A stretch of DNA of 63,846 nt from positions 1 to 63,846 of the forward strand of contig JAOALB010000219.1 in assembly GCA_025331125.1 (NCBI GenBank), read 5' to 3'. Position 1 is the stretch's first letter. Every line of letters begins with the position of its first letter. A program made the position numbers and the translations under genes. The notes under the pieces are model-generated. The model had not been told where the DNA came from. It saw only the letters and a list, made by a program, of their open reading frames with translations, and did not search any database. This DNA comes from Mycogone perniciosa. Lineage: Eukaryota > Ascomycota > Sordariomycetes > Hypocreales > Hypocreaceae. This document shows positions 21,884 to 32,648 of this stretch, in pieces.

Positions 21884-22606
21884 ATGTCTCCTGGAATGAC
21901 CCTTTTCTCTGTCCAGGCCATCCTCATTCTTAGCACTGAGGATGGCTCTCGGATATTCGCCAAATACTTCTCCCCGCCGCACACCGCTCCAACTGGTATG
22001 ACCCGTTGTCCCTATCCCCATCCCTATGTCGTCGTGCGCCAATGCTAACAACCGCCTTCTCCTTAGGCGGCGCAAGTGCACCTAGCCACCCTTACTCCGA
22101 CCTGAAGGCGCAAAAGGCATTCGAGAAGGGCCTAATCGACAAGACGGCGAAGCAGACCGGCGATATTGTCCTCTATGATAACCGGATTGTCCTGTATAAG
22201 ATGGAGTCCGACGTCATGCTCTACATTGTTGGCGCCGCCGATGAGAATGAGATTCTGCTGTACAACACCGTTCTTGCTCTCCGTGACTCTCTCCACCTCC
22301 TGTTCAAGTGTGTAACCTCCCGATGTTGCGCCAGATTGGCTGGATTGTTGCTAATGATGTGGTAGGCAATCGGTGGACAAGAGGACCATTGTCGAAAACT
22401 ACGACCTTGTCTCGCTCGCCATTGACGAAATCGTCGACGATGGCATCATCCTAGAAACTGACCCCACCATCATCGTCCAGCGAGTCAGCCGAGCGCCTAC
22501 ACAAGACGTTCCCTTGGGCCGTATCGACTTCAGCGAACAGGGTGTCAACAACTTGGCGCAGCTAGGAAAGTCTAAACTGACCGACTGGCTACGGCAAGGG
22601 TTGTAG
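21884..22606 (+). CDS. ret3: Coatomer subunit zeta (COPI)
   Basis: Small subunit of the COPI coat, which buds vesicles for Golgi-to-ER retrieval. Exons 21884-21995, 22067-22307 and 22366-22606 give 197 residues. It has the longin-like fold of adaptor small chains: an N-terminal Ile-Leu-Ile-Leu-Ser-Thr-Glu-Asp-Gly-Ser-Arg strand, Tyr-Lys-Met-Glu-Ser-Asp-Val, and the family-typical Leu-Ala-Ile-Asp-Glu-Ile-Val-Asp-Asp-Gly-Ile-Ile-Leu-Glu-Thr-Asp. The start is the first ATG in frame with this domain. It is convergent with SUA5 (137 bp between stops). Confidence 0.95.
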
Positions 22607-22743
22607 ATTAGAAGATGTTGTTAGCAGGGAGATTGGAGTTATTGTTGTCATAGCGCCTCATGGAAGATAATCACTTGTGGGCACCCGAAAGAGCACGGTT
22701 TATACAGGGTATAACGAATCTATGCGTTTCTTTTTTTGTCGTT

Positions 22744-24081
22744 TCATGATCTAATCTCGGATGCCGCCTTGCGGAGGCGATTCATGACAGCGGCTGCAAT
22801 GTCGAGCTCGCCTTCTATGCCGTCTACGAAAATGGTGTCTATGCCGCGCCGGTCAAGCTCTCGCAGTGCTGAGAACAACCCCTGAGCTATCCTCTTTGTG
22901 TCTTGTCCCAAGTCTATGTCGTAAAGCTCGCCAGTGACCTCCCCATGGCTGTTTTTCAGATCGCCCATGTATACCTCATAGCCTGTGCTGGATTGTTGGT
23001 CTTCTCCATTTTGGACATTCTCTCCGGTGTTGCTGGGTGCAAGGCGTAAGCTGCCACATCCAAGGCCAGCCCCTGACTTCCATCGTTGCGTTCGAATGAC
23101 ACCAATACGTCTTCGGGAGTGACCATTAGTTATGTGAGCGTTCCCATTCTCCTTTGGATAGGCAGATTCGATATCTGAATCCAGAATACCCTCAGATCCA
23201 GCCTGATAAGTGGACTCGTAAAGCACTACCCTTGCTTTGGGGCTGTAGTGCTTGTACTTCATTCCAGGTGCCCTCGGCGCCGCCTTGCCCTCCTCGCTAT
23301 AGTCCTTGTATGCCTTGATGGCATTTTCCCAGCCAGGGCAACTCCGTAGTTCTTCCATGCTTATACCACCTGGCCGCAGCACAACAGGAGGATCGCAGAG
23401 CCCATCCACGACAGTGCTCTCCACGCCGACCTGACAGGGACCTCCATCCAGAATGAACTCGATCCTTCCGTCTAAATCATCCTTCACGTGTTGAGCTGCT
23501 GTTGGCGACGGCTTGGTGGACGCATTAGCAGAAGGGGCCGCCACGGGAACACCAGAAAGCTTGATGAGAGTCAAAGCCAACGGTGATGATGGCATCCTGA
23601 CGCCGAAAGTCTTGAGCCCAGCAGTGACTTCAGGGGCTAGCCTCGAAGGTTCAGGATTAGGCAGCAATATTGTCAAAGGGCCCGGCCAAAAGCGCTCTAT
23701 CAGCGCCCTGTATCTGCGCGGAAGAGCATCCTGGTCATCACTTTGTCTCCCCAGAAGATCGCGCAGCATGTGTAAGTCGCTGATATGAACGATGAGGGGG
23801 TTATCTGATGGCCGCCCCTTGGCAGAATAGATTCCTCTGACAGAGCCACTGCGCGTGGCATCCGCGCCGAGTCCGTAGACCGTTTCGGTAGGGAAAGCGA
23901 CGGGTATGTCACTGGTCTTGAGATATTTGGCGGCTTGGTCCAGCGCCGCGAAGGCTTCTTTTGCCTCAGGTAGGACATGCCATTCTTCCAGTTTTGACGA
24001 GGAGCCCTGAGGGTTGCGGAACTCTCCAAGTCTTCCCTTGTTGGGGACCCTTATAATCCGCGTTTCCATGGCAGACACCAT
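22744..24081 (-). CDS. sua5: Threonylcarbamoyl-AMP synthase SUA5
   Basis: Makes threonylcarbamoyl-AMP from Thr, bicarbonate and ATP, the first step of the universal t6A37 modification of ANN-decoding tRNAs. A single exon gives 445 residues from the ATG at 24081. The YrdC domain (about 50-250) shows Phe-Pro-Thr-Glu-Thr-Val-Tyr-Gly-Leu-Gly-Ala-Asp-Ala and Lys-Gly-Arg-Pro-x-Asn-Pro-Leu-Ile-Val-His. The linker and C-terminal Sua5 domain follow (Ala-Pro-Gly-Met-Lys-Tyr-Lys-His-Tyr-Ser-Pro). Upstream the frame stays open past a TTG at 24150 in good context (A at -3, G at +4), adding 23 Arg/Leu/Thr-rich residues without acidic ones that resemble a mitochondrial presequence. t6A is needed in both compartments (see findings). 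Confidence 0.95.
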   Translation of the reverse strand: MVSAMETRIIRVPNKGRLGEFRNPQGSSSKLEEWHVLPEAKEAFAALDQAAKYLKTSDIPVAFPTETVYGLGADATRSGSVRGIYSAKGRPSDNPLIVHISDLHMLRDLLGRQSDDQDALPRRYRALIERFWPGPLTILLPNPEPSRLAPEVTAGLKTFGVRMPSSPLALTLIKLSGVPVAAPSANASTKPSPTAAQHVKDDLDGRIEFILDGGPCQVGVESTVVDGLCDPPVVLRPGGISMEELRSCPGWENAIKAYKDYSEEGKAAPRAPGMKYKHYSPKARVVLYESTYQAGSEGILDSDIESAYPKENGNAHITNGHSRRRIGVIRTQRWKSGAGLGCGSLRLAPSNTGENVQNGEDQQSSTGYEVYMGDLKNSHGEVTGELYDIDLGQDTKRIAQGLFSALRELDRRGIDTIFVDGIEGELDIAAAVMNRLRKAASEIRS

Positions 24082-24623
24082 GCGTGAAGTGACGAGGGCG
24101 CGCACGAGCGTTGGTGTAAGTGCTCGAAATGTCTGGAAAAGAGGAGCCAACTTGGAAATATGAAGAAAATAGTGGGGTAAAATATAAGGCCGCAGAGTTT
24201 CTGACTTGGAGAGGTTTAGAATCTCCGCGACTGTACTTCTCTTTTTAAAAGAAGCAGGCGGTTGTAATCCTTTCCGTGTTATGTGGCCGATTTCGCTGTA
24301 TGAGTCTTACAAGAGAAAATTTCAGTTGGCAGCCTATTCTCATGAGAAAAAGGTTTGTGGTGCCCGCGCCACCCGCTCAAGGGTGGGTGGAGGCGCTTAA
24401 TTGTAACCTTCAACACTTGAACCACGAGGCTCCAATTAGAAGGTGAGAATATAACCCGATTCATCCAATATCCCATAGCAGATTTCAAAAGTTGGGCATC
24501 TGTTTTTAACCTGTACCGGTCTTGAATATATCTATTCCCGTTGTATGTCCTTCGCCGGCAATCAACACATATATAAGGAAGATCAGGAATTTGATGCATT
24601 GCCCATCACTCCTAAAATCCGCC
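24082..24623. other. Intergenic between SUA5 and COG4
   Basis: SUA5 leader (with a possible non-ATG start at 24150) and the COG4 3' flank. No further gene seen. Confidence 0.55.
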
Positions 24624-27075
24624 TCAGCCCCTTACAAGACTTCTTGCCTTCCTCTTTTCTTCTTCTGTTAAGACCCAGTCAATTCCGTCATCCCCTTCTT
24701 GGGCGCATATCTCCTCCCATTCATCGTCCTCCATATTTGCAACCATTAGTAGCTGCGTCACCCTACCAAACACTTCTCTCACGCTGTAGTCTCCCCGGGA
24801 GACAATATTTACAATGCCGGCAAAGTCTCTCTCCATACGAATCGCGCCATATGCACTCGTCCTCCCTCCGTAGCTGAGAATCCTCTTCTCCAGCACCTTG
24901 GAGAGATACCGAGCCGTCATGTCCATAAGGCTGCTGAATGTCCCGGGCGTCATTAGTCGTCCAATGGCTTTCATCAACTGATCCCAGCCGTGCTCAAATC
25001 GTCGTGACACTTGGTCCAAAACATCTCCTTCGTTTTCTTCATTTTGCTGCGCAATCTCCGCAAGGTCCTCTTCAGTAAGCGTGTAGTCGGCATCGCGGAA
25101 TGTGTCGCTCAGCACTGGCCTAAGGCGAAGCTTGACAACTTGGTTGAAAAGAACCTGTATGCCTTCATTCAAAAGTTCGGTAGTCTTGCTGACAAAGGTT
25201 GTTTCTAGCGAATGCAAGGTATTGATTACAAATGCGACATCGCGGTCAAAAGGGAAGGCTTGTTTGAGCTGAGCATGAGCATCAGCTCCATTCGTTTGGT
25301 CTTTAGAAACGCCGATGCGGCCGTTGATGATTCTGACGAGGTATTCGTTGGCCATATCAAGGCTATTGATCAGAACGATGAATTGGATAATCTTATCCTC
25401 TGGTGGGAAACCTCCCTGCACAACAGCTTTGGGGTAGGACTCATCGCGCATCTTGCGTTGTATCATGCCAACAAAATCGGACGTAAGGACTCTACTAACG
25501 GTTGAAACAACTGAGCCGACAATATCTCGTTGAGATGTTGACAAACACCTCTGAATAACAGCATTGACAATGTACATGACATCGTCAACCGCAAGGATTA
25601 TGTATGGGGTGTTGCCTTCGATGGACTTGTTCATATTCAGGGATAAGCCGCTGGGGTATTCGTCCAACTGGAACGCTTTCTCCACAGACCGGCGGAAGAA
25701 GAAAGTTGACATGACATTGTAAGGGCTTATTAACTTGGCCGATACCTTGTTGTAGAGCTTGGATTTCATCAATAAACCCGCAGGTAACAGAGAGGCATCC
25801 CCATCAGTTGGATCCTGAAACGTAACAGGCGTGAGAAACAAATTCAGAAGTGGCGATAGACAGTTTACGTACCATGCATTTCCCGGATATAAAGCGACCA
25901 TAAAAGGACCATTGTGCGAGCATGACGGAAATCTCATGCAATAAGCCATCCACCTCTTTCATGTTGACGCCTTCATCTTCACTATTCCGAGGGTTCTGCC
26001 CACCACCACCAGCTGGTGAGTTGACCCTGGGAGTCCCTCCTCGAGGTGGCTGAGGTAGAAAGCTTTGGACCAAAAATGAAAAGGGGTAACTTTTCACATC
26101 TGTCAACTTCCTGTCGACGCCTCTCTCATCGCTCCATGTGTCGATAATAATGCCGCCCTGGACGTCCGCCTCCATTTGGATCCTGTCAATGACTCGGACC
26201 ATTTTGCCAGTTCCATAATGTCGCTCTACCAACCCTCCGTGACCTTCAATAATCTGCGCAATGTGTTGGAAGAGTCTGGTCAGGGAGTTGGCATAGAAAA
26301 CCCCATCCTTGCGATTCTGGCCTACCATGCCATCCTTAAGTGTTGCTCGCGCTGTACCTGCCACTCCCTGGCAGACATATTTGCCATACACATCCAATCC
26401 CACATCTGCCCTTCCGATCAGAGGAAACAGCTTGAAAAACCGGGTGACTTTGGTGCCGTCTCCCTCGCCAGCCGCCTTCTCAAATTCGCGGAGAAACAGA
26501 CCACATAAGCTCTCCTTGGCGTTCTCCAGGGTCACCCACGGCGCATCCGGTACCTCGACGCTGGGGACTATGTTCGCAGCAAAGGCTCCCTTGATAATGT
26601 CTTCGGGTACCTTGCTCGCACGAGATATATATCCTGCTGCTGCCTCCCAATCTTGAGGCGCTCCCATGCAGCCCACGACGCCGTTGACGCATGCTTTGAG
26701 CTCGGCCACCTGCTCCACAACCCCCAGAGTGTCCTCCACCCGGCTCTTCTCTAGATCCAGCTCCTTCACCCGATTGCTGAGCCGGCCAGCCGTATCTGCC
26801 GCCGTAGAGAGCATCTCATTGCCAATCGACCGCGCAGCAATGACCTGCGCACCGAGTCCTGCTCGCAGGAGGTCCAGCCGTCCCAGGTCCCGCGACAGGT
26901 CAGCCTGCGACGCGATGAGAGCATCGAGTCGAGCCGTTGTCGTAGATTCTTGGGTGTGTAGAGCGGCCAGCGCCGCTCGAATCTCGGCCTCGCTGGTGGC
27001 ATTTTGGAGGGGGTTCGCCCCTATGGCATTGTCGCTGTCCGTGCGATGGGAGACACCGTTGGAAATGGCAGACAT
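24624..27075 (-). CDS. cog4: Conserved oligomeric Golgi complex subunit 4 (COG4)
   Basis: Subunit of the COG tethering complex, which captures retrograde vesicles at the Golgi and keeps glycosyltransferases in place. Two exons, 27075-25873 and 25814-24624, give 797 residues, normal for the family. An N-terminal coiled coil includes Leu-Asp-Leu-Glu-Lys-Ser-Arg-Val-Glu followed by a Cys-Val-Asn-Gly-Val block. The central region has Arg-Phe-Phe-Lys-Leu-Phe-Pro-Leu-Ile-Gly. The C-terminal helical domain holds Met-Glu-Arg-Asp, characteristic of COG4. A Gly-rich insert (about residue 350-370) is poorly conserved in such proteins. The intron (GTACGT...TTTCAG) is in phase 0. Convincing at family level; COG4 rather than other subunits from the motif order. 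Confidence 0.9.
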
Positions 27076-27580
27076 TGACTCTGAGGAGGAGTGTCTGGGA
27101 GGCGCATAGCTGCCTAAGCTCGTCGTCTGGGCGGATTGGCAACTTGACTTGAAGTTGGTTGAGTTGCTGGAAGTCGAAGCATTGCTTGGATGCTTCCGTG
27201 TCCCCAGCTACCTATAGGTAGCTACTTACGTATATAGTGTGAAATGGCCTGTCGCTATTATAGAGGGGCTAGTGAGCTGCGTCCCACAACCACATTTATA
27301 CAGGTGGTCAACTCAACACAGTTTCGAGACATCAACTTCATAGACATCATCTCTTAAATCTAGGTGATCACAGCAGCCAATTCTGACCAGCATTTTACCA
27401 CACGAATCAATGTGCGTTTATTATCTCAACAGGCCTTCCCTATGCAAAAATACATATTTGTACATTAGCAGACGCTCCGTTCTGGAGATCATACATGCCC
27501 TGTTGTACAAGACCTTTTGCACCGCGAGCCCAGTTTCTCCTGGATATCCTTTGTTTATTTTTATCTTGTCCACCCGACAT
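27076..27580. other. Intergenic between COG4 and PMR1
   Basis: COG4 promoter side and PMR1 3' flank. A direct CTATAGGTAGCTA-like run lies near 27211-27224. No gene is supported. Confidence 0.5.
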
Positions 27581-30500
27581 CTATACCGCTTGGCTGTATC
27601 CATTGCCCAAACGCCGTCGCCCATACTTTATATGTTTTCGTAATTCATCAGCCCAAAACACCGTGCTGCAGAGTATAACGAGTCGTAATAAATCGCCCAG
27701 TCCGATAGCCTCCGTCTGAAAGATCTCCTGTAGCCACGGGAGGTAGATAACAAGCAACTGGCCGATCAGGCTGAGAGAAACTGCCCAGTTGAACAGATTA
27801 TTCGAAAAGAGCCCAACTTCTCCCTTCAAGACCGATTTTGATTCGGACCGGCAGCCGAGAGCATTGAACATGTCAAATAAGACGAAGCATGTAAATGTCA
27901 TTGTCGTGTCCCGGCGAGTGACTTTGCCATCGGCCATCTCACGCCGATACGTAAGCATGGTTCCAACCATGATGATGGCCGCCGAGGTCAGGACTCTCTG
28001 GATAAGTTTACGGGTGAGAACCGGGTCATTTCGCTTTCGTGGTGGCCTATTCATAACGTCCGGGTCAACAGCCTCCACACCAAGGGACTGTGCAGGAGGA
28101 CCATCCATAATAATATCTGTTACCAATTAGCAAGGAAACATTGAGGTCACGAGAGGGTAGAGGCTTACTGATCCAGAGAATCTGCATTGCGTTCAACGGG
28201 GTTTTCAGTCCAAAGCATGTGCAAATGAAGACAAGGGCCAAGCTTGCGGCACTCGTGCTCAACTGGAACGTTAAGAAATTCTGGATGTTGTTGAAGATAC
28301 CCTTGCCCTCCTCAATCGCGCGTAGGATGGTTGAGAAATCATCGTCTGTCAATATCATGTCGGCCGCTTCCTTCGCAACATCAGTTCCATGACGGCCCAT
28401 AGCAATACCGATATCAGCCTTCTTCAAGGCCGGGGCATCGTTGACGCCATCTCCCGTCATGGCCACGATATCTCCACGAGACTGGAGAGCACGAATGATT
28501 TTCATTTTATGGTCGGGATTAGTCCGTGCAAAGATGGTCGTGTGCTGCATCGCTTGAGCGAGATGCTCCTCGGACATTCTGTCAATTTCATCACCCCTGA
28601 GAACGGATTTGACTGTTGTTTGGCCTGGTTGATGCCCGCTAGGGGTAGCAATGCTCATTCCCAACTGTTTACCGATTGCAAGTGCCGTTGTTTCTGCGTC
28701 GCCAGTGATCATAATAACCTTGACGCCGCCTCGCATGAGTCTTCTGATGGAGCGTCCGACTCCTGGCCTTGGTGGATCTCTCATACCAACCAATCCAGCA
28801 AAAGCAAGACCCCTGTAGACATCATCGGATGGTTGGGTAGATGGGCTAGAAGCTCTCTCCGTGCCAGGGGTGTTGGTGCGTGTCCCAGTAGCTGAGGTTC
28901 GTGATTTCGAAGATCTAGAAATCTGACCGCTTGCAAAGGCTAGAACTCGAAGGCCTTTAACGGCCATCGCTTCTGCAGCTGCCATTGCCTCCTGGCGGCG
29001 GGCGGTATCGAGCACTATCTCCCTGCCGTCCTTCTCAAGATATGTGTCGCATGCAGCAAGAACTTTTTCGATGGAACCCTTCATGTAGGCATACTCCTTT
29101 TCACTCCCGATTGTGACGCCCATCCATTTCCGCTCTGAGCTGAAGGGTGTTTCGCTCACACGAGGACCAATAGACTCCCGAACATCGTGTTCTTTGAACT
29201 TATCGAGCAGGTCAAGCATTGCCACGTCGGTTGGCTGACCCACCCATCTAGTGTAGGTTGATGCTTCTTCGCGACCAAGAGTGGAAGACAGAACGGCAGT
29301 CGCTGCAGCTCCGTTCTCAGTATATTTTTGGGCAAGTCGGGCATTGTTAGCGATATTTCCGATACGTAGGATATGCAAGCTTGCTTGCGTTGGCTTGGTC
29401 TCCTCAACTTCAGCCTCGGAAGAGACGTCAAGCAAGCCTCCCTCTCCAAAACACCACATTTCCACAGTTGTCATGTGGTTTGTTGTCAGGGTGCCTGGTA
29501 GCCGAATATATTAGCATCATTTTGTCAAGATTAGAGTCTAGATAACCTACCAGTTTTGTCAGTGCACACAACGTTGACAGAGCCAAGCGTTTCAACTTTG
29601 GGCATCCTGCGCACGATGGCATTGAGCTTAGCCATTCGATGCACTCCGAGCGCCAATGTAACCGTCACAATAATAGGCAAGCCTTCGGGGATAGCAGCCA
29701 CCGCCAAAGATATGGAGATGGTAAATATTTCCAACAATTTCTTGCCTTGCAACCAGCCGACAAATGAGATGAGACCAATGACAACAAACGAGGCCTTGCT
29801 GAGCTGTGAACCAAGGTCATCCATGGACAGCTGCAGGGGTGACCTGGGACTCTCTGTTCCTGACACACTTGTCGCGATCGTGCCGAAATGCGTCTGCCCT
29901 CCAGTAGCAAAAACAATTCCCTGGCCGTACCCGGACTTCACCAACGTGCCCATATATGCAATATTATTTGCGCCACTGTTGGCATTAGACTCGCCGCCCT
30001 CAACGGGGGAAAGGGATGCCGGTTTCGGGAGCTGAAGCTGGTTGAGGCCTTGAATATTTAGTCCTCGTGACCGCGATTCAGTTGATATTCTGACAGGTTC
30101 TGTCTCGCCGGTAAGATTGGAGGCATCGATGGTAAGGTCTGCTGCCTTGGTAACCCTAATATCCGCGGGAATGCGATCTCCCGTGGTGAATAGTACGAGA
30201 TCGCCAGGAACAAGCTGAGAGGCCATTACTTTGGAAGAAGTTGCATCTAAAACATCCTCGATGGGAGTGTGGGACTTGGGGCTGCCCACTTGGTCTTGAG
30301 GATCGATTATGTTGGGTGGCCATGACGGAGATTTTGGCAGACCAGACCACTTGTTCGGCGCGCCACGCACAAGATGCGCATGGTTTGGTACTAAGTGATT
30401 CAGGGCCTCAATGGACTTCTCCGATCGATATTCCTGGACAAAGCCAACAGTGATGACGATGGTTACGGCAACAGTAATACTAATGGCGTCGTCCATATTG

Positions 30501-30951
30501 CCTAACAGCAGGGAAGTAACTGCAGACACCAGTAGAAGCACAATCAACGGCTCTTGGAATTGCTTCACAAATCGCAACCATAGAGGCTCCGGAGGTTCGT
30601 GCGGTATCTCGTTCGGACCGTAATCGCCAAGTCGTTTTAACGCTTCGGTAGGAGTAAGACCGTGTCTTAGTGACGTTCGCAACTGCGAGGCCGCCTCGCT
30701 CGGTGTCATGAAGGAAAACTCCTCAGCCACTCCCTATCACCAAGTTGAAGTTAGAAATGCGTTTTTAACAGGTCTGATATTCTATGCCTCACCCGCGCAT
30801 GCGCAGACGTCGTCCGGGCAGGTCGTGGCCTTGAATCTAACCCGTCGTCTTGTGAAGACCCCATCGAAATATCCGCAATGGTGGGCATGCCGGCCAGAGG
30901 CAGCAGAGACTCATTTCCTGAGCCTCCGCGCCCTATCCATGGTATCTGCAT
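27581..30951 (-). CDS. pmr1: Golgi P-type Ca2+/Mn2+ ATPase PMR1 (SPCA)
   Basis: P2A ATPase that pumps Ca2+ and Mn2+ into the Golgi, needed for glycosyltransferases and secretion. Exons 30951-30793, 30733-29551, 29494-28169 and 28116-27581 give 1067 residues. The phosphorylation motif Cys-Thr-Asp-Lys-Thr-Gly-Thr has its Asp at about 445, with the Gly codon split by an intron. Also seen: the Pro-Glu-Gly-Leu-Pro transport helix, Thr-Gly-Glu-Thr-Glu-Pro-Val, Lys-Gly-Ser-Ile-Glu nucleotide site and Gly-Asp-Gly-Val-Asn-Asp-Ala-Pro hinge. The first exon is inferred: exon 2 has no ATG before Phe-Met-Thr-Pro, and splicing at 30792-30734 joins a Ser/Pro-rich leader to the conserved Gly-Val-Ala-Glu-Glu-Phe. 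More upstream coding is possible. It fits the window's other Golgi genes. Confidence 0.92.
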
Positions 30952-32648
30952 CGCTGTGGGCGTAGAGATCGCGTCGAAGATGTAAAGGGGGGCCTGGAGA
31001 TTTGGTCGCCAAAGCTATGGAGAAAGACGCCCGATCATGAGGGAGGCGACGGAACGCGAAGGTATTGTCGTGGCATGCGTCCTCTAAATCAAGGGCAGAG
31101 GCGTCTAGATGCACCGGAATTCGCAGCAAAGGCTTGCGACTATCCTCGTCCCTTAGTCAAAACGCAGGCGAGGAGATACCCAAACCTACACGATGGAATC
31201 ATCGAAATTATAAAGTTGTCCTCTGACCGAAGCCGTAATCGATGCGCTAAACTTGTCTTTGAGGCTTGGAGACGGGGAGGGCCATAGGGGCTGCAGGGAC
31301 TAACACGCCATGCGACTACCGATGTAGCTTAGTGCTATAATCGCTGCTCTCGTCCAGCTTTGTCCCTGTTGAGGCTCAAATCCGGCAGTGAACCTCAAGG
31401 CACTGGTGATGCTCTCCGGGAGAAAAGACTAATATGATTTAGCGGATTTGATTTTTCTTCCTGAAAACAGGAAAAGCTGAGCAAAATTGCGCTGGACAAA
31501 TATGGCGGTTGGGTTTGTCTCGCGATATCTCTGACCAATGCCAAGCCCTACCGTTTTGCTGACGTCGCCACTAATATTACTTGTGTCTCCGACTTCCGAT
31601 AACCTCATGCGATGGAAGAGCCATTCCCCAGGTTATTGTCTCTGTCGTTGACATCATACATGCTTTTTAGAAAATGTTTCTTGTCATTGGTCATGGCCTA
31701 TCAAGGTACAAGGGTTGAGCCTGTCTCTACGAAGTACTCTGTATGCCCCATGGATTAAACAGTTGCTCGGATCGATGCACCCTGCGCTAGAGATTCACGG
31801 CTGGTTTGTGTGACCTTTCGCCTGATATTCAGGATGTGGATAGTACTCGTATGTACTCCGTAGTATTTATGAATCTCGGATGGCAATTGCGGCACGTACA
31901 GATGTTCAGATTCAATTTGGGGACACCATCACAGAGCCTGTTTTCTACTAGGCTACATCGGTCAACTGGCAATCTGCCCTTGGCCGTTCTTGAAGAACGC
32001 CACTCAGCTTCCCAGTTGAATAGTTAATTCAGATTATGCGAGTAGGTGATACTGAGGACGAAACCTTCAGCTGCCAATGCTGTGAGCATCTTGAATAAAA
32101 CAAATCATAACTTCAAAGTGAAGATCCAAAAACTAACGGCGTTGAGCCGGTATAACGGCCCCGGAAAATCTATCACCCGAGACGAACAACTAGAGGGTGT
32201 ACAGGCCTTCAGTTGGGGCATTCAAGCATAATTGCCAGTATTATTAGCCACTACTACTCCCAGCCACGTCTTTTTAGCATACCATCGAGGCACTCCCCTC
32301 TGCACCCGTCTTGGAGTTTCACATCAACGTTGCTTATACTACTTCGTACACCTCGTCGTTCCGCGCGCCCATCGCTTCCGTCGCCATCGGCTTTCATCGC
32401 GACAAAAGATTCCCCTCTGGCGACTATATTCATTTGCTTCATGCTTTTGCGCTGCTTCTGCCGCGCGTAAGCCGGACTCGGACGCGGCTTGTTTACCCAC
32501 CAAAACGCGCACCCCTTGCCTCGTGTTTACTCACCTCCACCTGCTCTAAACTATTCTTCCCCTCCACGCCGGTGCTATCGCCAGTTGAGATTTTGCCTGT
32601 TCATACCTATCGGCCTTCTCAAGTGGCAGAGCGTCGTGCGACGGCACC
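30952..32648. promoter_or_regulatory. Divergent intergenic region of PMR1 and RAD21
   Basis: 1.7 kb with no convincing gene. It holds TACGAAGTA (31728), TACTCCGTA (31854) and TACTTCGTA (32340) motifs. A tRNA-like stretch near 31320-31400 was examined and rejected. The last 200 bases contain three ACGCG cores before RAD21. Confidence 0.55.
32464..32509. promoter_or_regulatory. Cluster of three MCB cores (ACGCG) upstream of RAD21
   Basis: ACGCG cores occur at 32464-32468 (reverse), 32482-32486 and 32505-32509, all within 46 bp and 140-185 bp before the RAD21 ATG. Cohesin RAD21/MCD1 is an MBF-type G1/S target in yeasts; use here is inferred. Confidence 0.5.

Noticed and set aside
22607..22743. 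Possible terminator hairpin between coatomer zeta and SUA5
   Set aside because: No clear stem-loop; eukaryotic 3' ends here are AT-rich polyadenylation regions rather than hairpin terminators.
31320..31400. tRNA-like stretch with good A-box (TAGCTTAGTG) and B-box-like (GGCTCAAATCC) matches
   Set aside because: The acceptor and T stems do not pair and T54 is C, so it cannot fold as a tRNA. At most a decayed relic.
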